64,000 bases of DNA from Cucumis sativus. Lineage: Eukaryota > Streptophyta > Magnoliopsida > Cucurbitales > Cucurbitaceae. The stretch is from the NCBI RefSeq assembly GCF_000004075.3, contig NC_026657.2, positions 27,932,408-27,996,407 on the forward strand. Reading direction: 5' to 3'. Below the pieces are notes generated by a model. That model was not told where the DNA came from. It did not search any database and saw nothing but the letters and a program-made list of their open reading frames with translations. The position numbers and the translations under genes were made by a program. Shown here piece by piece: positions 52,616 through 64,000 of the stretch (position 1 is the first letter of the stretch; each line of letters opens with the position of its first letter).

Positions 52616-54468
52616 AGTAATGTGATGAAGTTTTTGGAAAATTGGAATTGAAAATCAAACAATTGAGATGAAGATTCGCACTGGTTTGATTCAAATGCAC
52701 AACTCAGGTGATTTATATCTCAGTTCCTCGACCTTCTAACATCTTCAATTCTTTCCCCTCTTTTGTACGCTAAGTCATATATTTATATATATTTTGAATT
52801 TATTTTATGAAAGGATCCACACCATGGAGCCCTAGTCCGAACGAATGGAAGATGTGAATTGAAATAAGGTTGTTGTTTTGTAACTCTTTTGGATCTCTTA
52901 TGGGTATCGGATTTAGTAAATTTTCTTTAGGCTACATAGTTGAAAGGAGAATGTAATTCATTGGATTTAAGTTATCCATATAAACACTCCAATTAATAGG
53001 TCAAATTATTATGTTTACTCTGTGCTTGCATTTTTTTTATTTTTTACCGTCCATTTATAACTTTTCAAAATATAAAGACTAAATTTTAACTAAAATAGAA
53101 TAATTGAGTATAAGGATTGAATTAATATTTTAACTTTGTTTGTTTCCAATATCTTGGTATATGTACTTTCATTTTCTTTGTTCTAATTATAATTCTTATA
53201 CATTTATTAATTTATCAATGTCTACTTAAATAGTACCAATTTGATTAAGGTGTTGGGTGAGAATGGATTTACTTGTGATTGATGTAAATCCAACAATTGA
53301 CTCGTTGTATGTATCCAAAACAGTTGTTGCAAGATGTAAGCTTTCACATTACATTTTTAAAGGCTAAATACATAAGAAGATAATGTTTTTTTTTTGCCCA
53401 AATGTATTTATAAGGCTACTACAAGCATCAAAACAATGGGATGGAGATGACATGAAAATGTCGTGTAGTTTGAAAGATGATACGAGAGACAAAAAAACGA
53501 TGCAAATATTGTGAACAAAAGTACCTACCTAGATTGGCATCTCATGCAAATTTACGATGTTGTCAACCATGTTTGTCTTCTAAAATAGATATTGAAGACC
53601 ATTTAAGTTTTATTATTATATATTATTATGTATTTAAACGTTGAATTGACGTGGGATTGAATTTCCATTTCCTAAAACTTATTTTCAACAATTTAAATTT
53701 ATTTGCTTTTGAAAGGTTTTTGAATTATTAGTCCTCTAAAACTAATATTAATTTCTAATAATTGACAAAATATAATATTACAATATAGTTCAAATGACAT
53801 AGTTAGAGTTGATTTCTTCATCCCGACCTTAATACAATATCTTAAAAAAAAAAAACTAATATTACATTGTGAAATGGTTGATGTGACACATTTATTTAAT
53901 AATACATATTATGCATGAAGTGGCTACAACATTTCCATTTTCTCTTTGTCAATTTTTAATTACTATTTTAAACTTTTCCTAAAAGAAATTACTATTTTAA
54001 AGTTTAAACAATGATAAAAACATTTGAAATGGAGGATTATTACCCTTTTGGGTCGACTCAAATGGGCTTGGGTTTTGCATGTTTAATAGGGATATATTCG
54101 TAACTTCAAAGCTTCGAAAGCTTACGTGGCTGAAGATGACCCTTTTGTTCGATTCGTAGTTGAGGACAAATTGCCTGAACGAAAACCACAGGCCTTATAA
54201 TTTCGACGTGTCGTTTGGTCATACTTGCTCATCTTCCCTTTAGCCTTTAACTTTATCTAACCTTTCTATTTCCTTAAATCTAAAATCAAAGAAAACTATA
54301 TTTTTTTAAGGGCAATAAAAGTAATTGCCTAAAAGCTCATTAGACACACAGCCAATCATAAACCCAAATTTAATTGTGTAATGACAATAATGTATTCTCT
54401 CACTGTTTAAAATGGTTCAAGGAATAGGAATATATTCACCAATAGTAAAGATACCAGAACAGAAGAAG
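52616..54468. other. Intergenic region
   Basis: The first ~100 bases are 5' UTR/promoter of the unknown-function gene. The rest is AT-rich with no domain-bearing frame. A moderately complex part at about 54040-54240 (TGGGCTTGGG..) may be UTR or an old repeat. Confidence 0.55.
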
Positions 54469-57400
54469 TCAGTTGCTCCTTTCCCATTTTCCATTAGCAG
54501 CCCTTCTAAAAATTCTTGGCTTCTTCTTTGGGAAGGTCTCTCTCCAATCTGGGTGTTCCACTAAATAAGCCCACTGCCTGTTAGAGAGGGAGAGAATATT
54601 CAATATGTTAGGCCTCGCATTTGGATATAATAGATCGAGTTGTATGCAACAAAATTTTCATGTAACATTCTTGAGGGACAGGGTACCAAATAATTAGCTG
54701 GAAGAACGTTTTGAAATTCAGATGATTGCAGATGATATAGCTAGCGAGTAAAATATAATCTAATTCGGAGTGCATTTGACATGTGATACCTTCTAGCGTT
54801 CTCCACGAAGTCTGGTCCTTCAACAGATGGGGAAGTAGAACATGACTGGAGGATTTCAGAGTCGGAAAGGCGTTGTAGAGACAGAGCCATGTGTTGTTTC
54901 CATGGCGTCCTAGTATTATATCACAAGAACATCATTTGTTGTCGAGTGGAGTAAATTGTAACAATATATTCGCAATTCGAAAAGGGAAAAAGAAATCATG
55001 GGGAGGATTTGCACGTTAAAGTTTGACAGCTTACCAGCGGCATGGTTCAATTCTGAACTGATCAGTTTGAGTTTCGTATGTCTCCAACAGTCTGCCCTCC
55101 CAACTTGGATCTTCATACGATGAAGATAGTCGAATTCTCCGAACAATTTCATCTGGGCATCTTGAAGTACTATCAAAGCTAGCAGGGAACACAGATCCAT
55201 CAGATGTTTTCACCTGAATTAGCAAAAAGAAAACTAGATTATGCAAAATAAAATGTAGCATTAGGATAAGACAAAAATCCACTTTCTGCATTATATCCAC
55301 AAGAGTACAGTTTTTATCTCAAAAGAGGACTTGAAATGACTATTCTCAATCCCAATATTTTGGAACGAAGAAAAGTAATCAGTAAAACATTATAAAAGAA
55401 ATTAAACTTAAAATGGTTACTCAAGCACATTTTGATTAAATTTATATTCTAAAGGTAGAAAATAGTTTTCCCAAACACGCTCAAACAATGGTGATTTTCT
55501 TGGCATGTTTGATGTTAATTGTATAGTTTGTAAATCTGCTCATAAATTGTGACCATAAGAATAACTGAACCTGAAAAGAGAAAGAGAAATAAACAGAACA
55601 TGAAACTGGATGAAGTGAAGGCTGACCGCGAATCCATTGAAGATAGGGTAAGAATTTCCTTCAGAGTCTCTCCGAGTGTTATGCTGAAGAATACAAAGAG
55701 TTTGAAGATGAAATTTCTCGGGTCTTGTCCACAAACTCCCTATAATTTTATTACACAGCGGTAATGAATAGCCCTCCATCTTTTTACGATCTCCTTTCCG
55801 AGTAATATTATTATTTTCCTGCATCAAACCCCAATTTATTCAATTCAACTATTCTGATTTTGTGGATAGCATCCTTGGAAAGCAATCACAAAGTTAGGGG
55901 TCCTGGCCAGACTTTGAGTAGAACATCTTCAAAACCTCCAACTAAATGAACCTGTATTGGTAAAAGATTCAAAATCAGTCCTCAAGCATTTGCTTAGAGC
56001 AATTAGTTTGTAAGATAAGGGGGAGTGACATGATGAAGTTACATCTAACTCAGCATCAGCAGTGGGATCGACAACTAGGGATAACATCTGTGAGAGGGCA
56101 ATTTGGATGATGTCTGGGAAATCCATATGTGCAACAGATGTACTGAAATCCAGGAAATGAGGTCAGGATGCATAAGTTGACAATAAGTGTAACCTAATGG
56201 CAAAATTTGCAGAAGACAATATACATAACTTTTCAGAATTAATTCTTACATTCCATTTTTTCGATTCCGAATAGCTATGCCCACACAAGTTGTTGCTTCA
56301 TCAGTGCCAACAAACTTTAGTTATGCATTATGGGGTATAAAGATAGAAGTTAGAAAAGAACAGAAATCTGCATCTTAGAGAAGCAGATTATTTACTTTAA
56401 CAAATTCATTAGAAAGTGTACATTTATACACGAGGGTCTAATACCTTTTTACTCTGCTAAGCATAAAATTTTATTCAGAATGAAACTGTAACATACTTAT
56501 GGTTGAATAAGAGAAAAACTTGCTTTTGGTTCTTTGTTGAAGTCCTAAGGATAAATATCATAATCTTTTGGCATCTTTCAGAAGATTTCCATGATCTCAA
56601 AAACTTAACCTTGAAGAGTATTATTGACATCTCACGGGGCACATAAGCATGATATATTTAGAACTCAAGGACTCAGTTTACAACCTATAAAGTTGATCTT
56701 GTTAAAGCAAGGTCGTGGTAGTGACACAAGCAATTAGAGTCTGGCCACCACAATGTCTTGGAAACACAACTACTTTTTGAAGCATTAAAATGCAGGAAAA
56801 CAGATTATTCAATCTTTGAGCTCTTTAATCCAATAGCTATCTTCAGTATAGCTGTTGAAAGATATTTTGATCACTCTGCTGCTATTCATATCACTTATCC
56901 AGTAAGAGAATTAGCAAAGGACATCATTAAAATTCATAAGTGAGCAGCTTAACTAAAGAAAGAAAGGGAGAGGAGAAAAATTACATCCACTAATGCAGGA
57001 TCAACAGTGGCATATTCTTTCTGAAACACATAAACCCATTTACTCATAGTTGGTCTCTCCACACCAGACTCTTCAGAAACTGTGACCCTTATCTCTGGAG
57101 TACCCTTGAATAAATTTGTCGCATCAACAAGATAAGGGCACTCCATTAAAGCATACAAGACATCAGCGCCCTGTTCAGAGAAAAAAAACCATTTCTTTAT
57201 GAATGATCAAACAAAGACATATGGCTTTTTCCAAGCATGGGATATCAGATACCTAAAAACTTGTGATCTAATTTAATTATTAGAAAGAATTGCCCATCAA
57301 ATGCTAATATGAGTCACATACATATTTCTACTTGAAGATACTAATATAGTCATATTCAAAAAATTAATCACTAAACAATGCCGTTCACAAGGTCAAAAGA

Positions 57401-57873
57401 TCAAGAACAATCATAATGATCAAGAGCAAACAAACTTGTAAGTTTCAAGAATTTGCCTCCAGATAAATTCAAATATTACCATATGAATCATAGCAATCTA
57501 CTGACAGTCAAACAATGAGTACAGAGACTTGATCAGGGAAAAGATAATAATAAACTTCTATTATTTCACAACTCAAAATCCATCCAAACTCGTTTTCTTT
57601 TGCGAATGGGATTGGTAAAATAAGTTCCAATGAGGAGATTAAAAACCACCCACATCGTTTAACAAGAAAGTGGGTGGAATTCTGAATCTTTTTCACAAAA
57701 ACCAAGCATTGAGATGGAAAAACGGGAGGAGACTTTAAAGATAAGCTAGAAGGGTTCATCAGAATGTTTGAAATGGAGGTTTCAAGTAAAAATTGGAAAG
57801 ATTCAAGGCGGGAAAATACCTTATTTGATGAAGATGATTGGAGGGTAAAGGGCGCTCCATCGACGAAAATCAT
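54469..57873 (-). CDS. NTAN1: Protein N-terminal asparagine amidohydrolase
   Basis: Nine exons: 57820-57873, 56985-57170, 56250-56314, 56043-56142, 55913-55951, 55627-55818, 55035-55213, 54790-54909, 54469-54577, giving 347 residues. The enzyme deamidates N-terminal asparagine to aspartate, feeding proteins into the arginylation branch of the N-degron pathway. Family blocks in order: MIFVDGAPFTL, VFQKEYATVDPALVD, FVGTDEATTCVGIAIRNRKN (cysteine 90 matches the catalytic nucleophile known in the human enzyme), TSVAHMDFPDI, VHLVGGFEDV, PLCNKIIGSL, FHLQTLCILQHNT, SRCPDEIVRRIRLSSSYEDP, CRWTPWKQ, and CSTSPSVEGPDFVENAR. All introns are GT-AG; the donor after exon 5 (AAA|GTCTGG) is weak. Exon 5 is only 39 bases. 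The start ATG at 57873 begins the typical N-terminus. Confidence 0.92.
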
Positions 57874-60304
57874 GGTTCTGGTTTGAAAGCTTGAAGGAGA
57901 TGATAAATGAAGGAAGAACAAAGGGGAGAGGGAAGAAGAGTAGAAGGAAAAGTTTCTGCAAGGAGAAAGAACCAATCAATGGAAAATTTGTAATGAATTG
58001 TTTGAGAGGAAAAAAAGATGGGTTTTCATGGGGTTTTTCTTTTATTTTCTTTATTCATTTCATGTCCATATCATACCAAGAAGAATCTGTCCAAATTTTG
58101 CATTAAAATTATAGTTTCATCCTTAGAACCAAACTTTAACTAATAAAATTATGACTCAAAAACACAATTAACTAATAATAATATTAATATCATCTATCTA
58201 CCTTTTTTTTTTTTTTTTAATGTACTATCAATGTTCACGTTTGAATTTCTATTTCTTTTCATACGTTAAAAGAAAGAAAAAACACTAAGAAAATGGCATC
58301 AATGCAATCAATTGCAAAAGTCTATATGGTTGAATCTTTTCATTAAAACCCAAATGAAATCTGATATGTGCGTTTGTAAGTAGTCTTTTGTTTACATCAC
58401 TATGAAAGAGGAAATTATGGAATTGGCCTCCTACACACAACTTTTTCTTTTGATTCTCTTTACACACTACTCCTTGTTTTCTTAATTTCATTTTCCTCCT
58501 TTTGTCATTCATTAGCATGCTTTTATTTTCCTCTTTCCTTTTCTTCTTAAACCTCATTATCAATCCAAATGTTAGTCAATGATTTTGACAAAAATACTTT
58601 GTGTAGTTTGAGTTGCACTTATCATACAACAAAAATGTTAAATTATTATTTTCATGCTAGGTATGATGGGACATAGAAGATAATTATACACAAATTATGC
58701 CTAATCATTATTCTACATTTAAAGAAATCACAACTTGAAAATGTAAGGAAAAAAAAACTCAACTAGTAACAATAATGAGTAACAAGAGTGAAAGCCAAGA
58801 ATCAACCTGTGCATACAATAACTCAATTTTGTAATTTCACTTTGTGATGTCCCAAGGAAAGGTTATATGAAAAAAGTGGGCTAAATTTCGTTTGGACTCC
58901 ATTAAATGGGTCATTAGTACATTTTCTTGAAAATCACTCCATCAACCTATTTTACTTGGTTAATATATGTTTGATACTTGATAGTCTACTCTAAAATTAG
59001 ACTTTTGGCTTTTAATTTTCAAGGACGTTGCTCCGTATGTGGTGGTGATGACCTTTTGATGGAAATATAAATCTATTGAGTTAGGCTCACATTATAATCT
59101 AATTTTAATGTCATGACTCAATTTAAATGTTTTTTCTACTTTCAACTATTTGATGATTCTCCCTTGATCAAGTTTAAAGTTCTAAATTAAATTATTTCAT
59201 TATCTTCATCTTAATTTCATCTTAACTTTTTTTTTACATAGAATTTCTAATTGTTTTCGGACTCTTTATCTCTGGTAACAATATCAATTTGATTTTTTTG
59301 ATTTTTACGAGCCCTTAAAATTGAGTATCTACTTAAATTCAAGAAACAAACTAAGAATTTATTAACTTTCACATAGAACAAAAAAAAGTATTATTAACAA
59401 ACATATATATATATATATATATATATATTGATATCTATATAAGCAAACCATGATGTCTTAAATTTCCATCCAATCCTTCCTAATTTCCAATTATCTTTGC
59501 CTTTTAGATTTATCTTTCTTGTTTCACATCTAATATAACTAAATTAGTACATATTATCAATCTTGAATCATTAAATACACTTTGAAAAACCATTATTAAA
59601 AAAAAATTTAGTTAAAAAAGTTTTCATTATGAATCTATCAAGTTTTAAAACATTAATCATTTTCAATTTTCTAATTTAAACCAATGATCAAAACTTTACT
59701 ATTGTTTAAGATATCTCAAAACCCCTTGGATGACTCTTCAAACAAGTTTCACTTTCATAAAAGGTAAAGAAAAACTAAAATTATGTATGTAGGCTTGAAG
59801 CATGGAAAGACGTAAATATTGAGAAATTAAGTAATACCTTAATTGGAAAAAAGAAAAACCAAATAAAGTGTTTAAAATAGATATGTTTCCATTAAACTCT
59901 CTCTCTCTCTATATATATATACTTATCAACTAACAAAATTTCCATCACAAATGTACACAACAAAGATAAAGCATTAAAATATGTTCAAGTCTTTGTCTTT
60001 CCTAAACACAAAATCACAATATACATAAAACTAAAATACAAATTTAAAAAGAAGAGAATTAAAGCAATAATGAAGTACAAAACCCAAAAAGTATATTTGA
60101 AATGATGGAAATAAAAATAGGTTGAAATGAAAAAATGAAAGAAAGTAATAAAAAAAAAGAAGAATGGATTCGTTTCAAAGTTCAACGGCCCCCACGGGTC
60201 CAAACCCCCAATGCTGTCTGTCAATTCACAGAAATTCAAGTTTTTATTTGGCAAATTTGATATTCAAACAAATCAAACCACAAACTCCCAAATTCCCCGC
60301 CACC
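57874..60304. other. Intergenic region between NTAN1 and the LIN37-like gene
   Basis: This is the spacer between divergently transcribed genes (NTAN1 leftward, LIN37-like rightward). The first ~200 bases are NTAN1 5' flank. The middle is AT-rich with T-runs (58207-58220), a (TA)n microsatellite (59402-59429) and a TC/TA tract near 59900-59920. The last ~150 bases are the LIN37-like 5' UTR. No gene is supported. Confidence 0.6.
59402..59429. repeat. (TA)n microsatellite
   Basis: Thirteen to fourteen uninterrupted TA units. Confidence 0.9.
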
Positions 60305-62224
60305 ATGCCCGTCGACTCCCCTCTCATCCCCACCAACACCACCTCCGCCGCCACTTCCGCCCTTACCACCACCACCACCACCACCACCACCACCACACCA
60401 CCACCACCACCGTCACTCCGATTTCCTTCACTCTAACTACAGCTGCTGCAGCCACCACCACTACCACCGCCGCCGCCACTGCCGCCATTGCTCGTCCGCT
60501 TGCGAATCAAGCACCATCCAAACCCATTTCTTCAATTCCTCAAACCCACCATCTCCACTACCCTTCTCAAGCCCTCTACCAGCCTCAGTCCATCCCCGTT
60601 CGAACTCCCAACGCCCAATTGCCCAAGCTTCATCAGGATGCGTCTCAGGCAATTCTTTACCCTGTCGCCTCCTCTGGCCGCGGCTTCGTTCCTCGCACCA
60701 TTCGTCCCCTTCCCGCCGATCAGGCCGTCACCCTGGCTAACCCTGGAGGCTACCCACATCGCCCCGTTGTCACTTTCCCCCATCGCCCGATTGGGTCGCC
60801 TCATTTGGACTCCATGAGCCATCCAATGCATATGACTCGACCTCCCAATTTGCAGCAGCAGCTTATTCCCTTTTCTGGGTCTTCCATTTCCGGTTCGATT
60901 AAATGTGCCCCCAATTCCTCTGATCCCAAGGTTAGTTGGGTAGTAATTTGATTTACTTCTTGAGGCGTTCGTTTGATGGGTTAAATGAGTTCAGGTTTTC
61001 GCTCCTTAGTTACAAGAATTGCAAGATTGATGTCTGACTTTGAGTTGGTTCTTTGGCATTTTACCCAAAAATTTCCATTTCTTTTGCTGAATAGTGACTT
61101 GAATTCTTGACCACCTGAGTTAACATTTGAACTTGAGATTGTGTGACCGTTGGATGCTGATAGTTGTAGACTTGTTTCTGTTCTAACTATTGGGATAGTA
61201 ATTACATGTTATTAGTTTAACCAACATGTGGTTTTTCAATTATGCTTTGTGGAGTTATTGTTTTTTTCAATTGGTCGGTTCTTTCATATCATTTTTTTGA
61301 ATTCCCAAGTCTCTTTTAACTAATCCTGTTGCCCTTTTATTGAACCCCATGAGTTTGTTATGTCCCCCACGCTCTTCCCTAGATTTTTTTTTTCATAGTT
61401 TAAATTGATTTTACCACTCTTTCTAGGCTTTTCCTCCACAAACAATCTGCGAGTCAAACGGGTGTAAAGAAATGAGGTAATGGTTGCTCCTTATTTTACA
61501 TATATTTCATTCATGATTTTTCTAAACTTGTGACATTGTGTTTTTTGTCTGGGGACAGAGTTAGAGACGACACTCTTTGTGTGGTTAGAGATCGAAAAGT
61601 AAGCTCTAAAATTCTGAAGTTTATGCCCTTTTCTTTTCTTTCGAAGATTTCTGGCATGGAAAAGTTCCTAGATCCCTTTCTGTTTGAATGATGATCACTG
61701 ATTCACTTATGTATGCAATTTTGATATTTGTAAATCTTCCACACCTTGTTTTACGGCAAATTTCAGGTTCTTGAACTTACTTTTTGAGTATGATGTGCAA
61801 AATTGTTTGCCCTTCTGTTTATAAAATTGAAAATTGTGACATGTTTGTTCTTCTACTAAGAACCTAGTTATTCATTTCACTCATCAGTAAGGGAATATGT
61901 GACTTACAAACAGAGGGATGGATCAAATTGACTGTGATCTAGTGTTTTATGTCTTTTGAATAAATGATGGCGTCTTCTTTATTTTTATTCAATATTCACG
62001 TCCTTTATTGCTGAATGATGCCTTTGCATTCTGTGTGATCAGATTTTCAATTCTGTTTAATAAGTACTAGCTTAGGATTAGTACTTTGTTTTTATAAATG
62101 TAGCAAATACCATTTTATGGCATACTAATATAGTAACTATTGTTAGGTTCGGATAACTGATGGGGCTTCTCTTTATGCACTTTGTCGATCATGGCTGAGG
62201 AATGGTTCTCAAGAAGAAAGCCAG
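60305..62224 (+). CDS. LIN37: LIN37-like subunit of the MuvB/DREAM complex, 5' part, with a frameshift in an ACC repeat
   Basis: Visible coding exons: 60305-60930, 61427-61476, 61559-61598, 62147-62224. The rest lies beyond the window. Exons 2-4 join in phase and read AFPPQTICESNG, RVRDDTLCVVRDRK, VRITDGASLYALCRSWLRNG, the conserved block I associate with plant LIN37 proteins, subunits of the MYB-MuvB/DREAM transcription complex. Exon 1 is proline/threonine/alanine-rich with PRTIRPLPADQAV and HRPVVTFPHRP. The likely start, GCCACCATGCCCGTC at 60305, opens a frame that ends at 60436, while the conserved part is in another frame: an extra AC at 60395-60396 inside (ACC)10-AC-(ACC)5 breaks the frame. 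An alternative upstream ATG at 60211 is in the long frame but gives a histidine-rich, unlikely N-terminus. Either the allele is damaged, the repeat is mis-sequenced, or a different start is used. The family name is from memory. Confidence 0.65.
60365..60411 (+). repeat. (ACC)n coding microsatellite with a frame-breaking AC
   Basis: Ten ACC units (60365-60394), a lone AC (60395-60396) and five ACC units (60397-60411). Read from the ATG at 60305, it encodes threonines, then prolines after the AC, leading to a stop at 60434-60436. Confidence 0.9.
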
Positions 62225-62469
62225 GTCTTTGTCAATTCTGATTTCAACATCTTTCCTTCGGTGGATTTTAACTGCACTTTGGTCCTCTTGTTTTGACACC
62301 ATACTATTTGTCAGATCCTTATAGGATTAGATTTTTGATCAAGTGTCAGCACTACTGTGGATTGGTCTTTATGCTGTATCTTTCTCATTCATATTTTGTA
62401 CATATCATTATTGGATTCTTCATCATGATTGATGCAAAATGTGGTTTATTTAAATTCTTTAAGCCTTGT

Positions 62470-63669
62470 GTTTGGAGTGTAAAAGATTGCTGAGAAACTT
62501 TTAAGGGACTTCCCTTGGGGAGTGGAGAAAGGCAAAGGTGCACATTTTGTGCGTTGAGCAATTCTTGGGAAGACTATGTACTTGGGAGGATTGTCTTTAC
62601 AGAATTTAAGGTCTCATAACAAAGCATTATTGGCAAAATAGTTATGATGTTTTTCACTCGAGTCCTCCCTGTGGTATAGGATTATCGTGAGCATGTTTGA
62701 TCTCATCCTTTTGATTGGATTTCAGGTGGGGTTAAAGGCATATTCATAAACATGTAGAAAGAAATTTCTATTAAGCTTCGATTCTTTTTTATTTGATTCA
62801 GTATGTGGTGGGTGATGGAAATGGTACTCTCTTTTGGGAAGGTAGGTGGTTCTGGGACTGATGTGCAGCATGCTCCCTAACATTTGCCATTTATATGCTA
62901 CAAAAAATTGTTATGTTCCTGATGTTATCATACGGTCACAAAGCTCAATCACCCATTTGTTCAAGCTCCATTGTCCGAAGTAGATTGTGGATCTCCTTTC
63001 TCTATTGGATGATTTTGAATTTAGGAAGGGGAGAAGAGACCTTCAACTATGTAGTCCTAGCGCCTCCAAGGGTTTTTCTTGTGGATCCTTTTTTATTTTG
63101 CAGACCCCTCCCTTTCCAAGGGGTGCCTTTTTTTATTTTTGTTTTTTCTTTTATGTCTTTGGAAGATGAAAATCCCAAAAAAGGTGAAGTACATTGTCTG
63201 GGAGATTATTCATGTACTTCAGATAGAACATTGAGGAAGTTACCATCTTTGGTTAGGCCTTTCTATTGTATCTTGTGTTGGAGGGTTGAGGAAGATCTAG
63301 ATCTTTTATTTTGGAATTGTGACTATGCTCAGTCATTTTGAGACCACTTCTTCAGCATGTTTAGCCTTGAGATAGCTTGTCACAAATCTTTTAATGCTAT
63401 GTTCAGGTGTTTCTCCATCTGCCGTTACAAAGGATAATAGAGTTTTTTGGGGACTGAGAGGGAATCTTTTGATGTACGGTCCCTTCTGAGATCTAACCTC
63501 TTCCTTAGAGGCTGATTACGAGTTCCTTTAGTACATGTTTTGCTTGATTGAAGTTCCTTTCTTTTGGGTGCTCCCTTTTGTGCACTTGTTTTTTGTTCTT
63601 TCGTATCATAATTTTTTCTCTCAATGAAAGTTAGTCTTTTATTGCCCCCTCCAAAAAAAAAAAAAAAAA
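62470..63669 (+). mobile_element. Degenerate 3' fragment of a LINE (non-LTR) retrotransposon in a LIN37-like intron
   Basis: The plus strand carries, across shifting frames and stops, the C-terminal half of a plant LINE reverse-transcriptase protein. The landmarks are a DFPWGVEKGKGAHF-like start near 62505, VVGDGNGTLFWEGRW near 62808, and the zf-RVT-type end LVRPFYCILCWRVEEDLDLL FWNCDYA at 63255-63335. It ends in a 17-base poly(A) at 63653-63669, as expected of a 5'-truncated LINE copy. It lies in sense orientation in the intron after exon 4 of the LIN37-like gene. No clear target-site duplication was found. Many frameshifts show it is inactive and fairly old. Confidence 0.75.
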
Positions 63670-64000
63670 CATTTTATTACCGGTATAAACCAATAACTTG
63701 AATAAATGTAAACTAGGAAACTTTATCTTTGGTTTTGAAAGGCAATTCAATCTTGGTGAGGAGTGTACATCAGCACTGCTTTGGTCTTTTTCCTTATCCT
63801 TTCATTAGTTACATGCATGCAAACTTATTCATGAAGTCCCATGTCTATTTTGTCCCCTTACTTTCAATGGTTACTTAAGCTACTCCTGCTTAACTAGTGT
63901 GTTTAAATACATTCTTTTCTGCTGGGCAAAGTTTTTTTCTTTATCATATGGTGCATTTCCTTTTTGTGGAGACTTCCCATTCCAATAGAAACTTTAAGTA

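Noticed and set aside
60211-60951. 246-codon frame read as one histidine-rich protein from ATG 60211
   Set aside because: Its first half is the ACC microsatellite read in an unlikely frame and it runs past the splice donor at 60930. The strong-context ATG at 60305 and family composition argue that only its second half is real coding sequence.
62895-63341. 148-codon frame as an independent gene
   Set aside because: It is part of the degenerate LINE reverse-transcriptase region and ends in the zf-RVT-like block with stops and frameshifts on both sides.

Overview
The window is nuclear DNA from a dicot plant. It is strongly AT-rich, its genes are broken up by GT-AG introns, and it carries plant-specific families (MYB-CC, a plant CDC20, a plant-type NEMP/PNET2 family). 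The dispersed palindrome TCTATCAnTGATAGA, the TTTGCTATATTTGTAAAT-type repeats and the LINE fragment near the right end look like those I associate with cucurbits (cucumber, melon, wax gourd). That assignment is inference from memory; no search was run.

Layout. 1-3.6 kb: repeat-rich, including a ~44-bp palindromic tandem array. 3.6-12.5 kb, minus strand: a Clot thioredoxin-like gene whose 3.3-kb intron contains a whole NEMP/PNET2-like membrane-protein gene. The cassette [Clot exon 1 + NEMP gene] is repeated twice more upstream. Copy 2 keeps an intact NEMP gene and a shrunken Clot exon 1. Copy 3 is collapsed into one open frame fusing Clot exon 1 to a NEMP fragment. 12.5-16.7 kb: gene-poor, with repeat remnants. 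16.7-19.6 kb, minus: a six-exon O-fucosyltransferase-family gene. 19.6-36.6 kb: about 17 kb with no gene I can support. 36.6-39.1 kb, plus: five-exon CDC20 with a cluster of MSA-like cell-cycle promoter elements. 39.1-44 kb: intergenic, with a second field of TATCAGTGATA-type repeats. 44.0-48.0 kb, plus: a NAK/AAK1-family kinase gene with a GC-AG intron. 48.5-51.1 kb, minus: a MYB-CC (GARP/G2-like) transcription factor. 51.7-52.6 kb, minus: a single-exon conserved plant protein of unknown function. 54.5-57.9 kb, minus: nine-exon N-terminal asparagine amidohydrolase (NTAN1). 60.3-64.0 kb, plus: the 5' part of a LIN37-like (DREAM/MuvB) gene, with a frameshift in an ACC microsatellite near its start and a degenerate LINE fragment in an intron.

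The genes do not form a pathway. Two of them (CDC20 and the LIN37-like gene) belong to the cell cycle; in plants MYB3R/DREAM complexes act through MSA elements of the kind seen in front of CDC20, but their presence in the same window is probably chance. The most unusual structure is the nested, triplicated Clot/NEMP locus with its in-frame chimeric product. All exon structures were assembled by hand from splice signals, reading phase and family knowledge; transcripts were not available.
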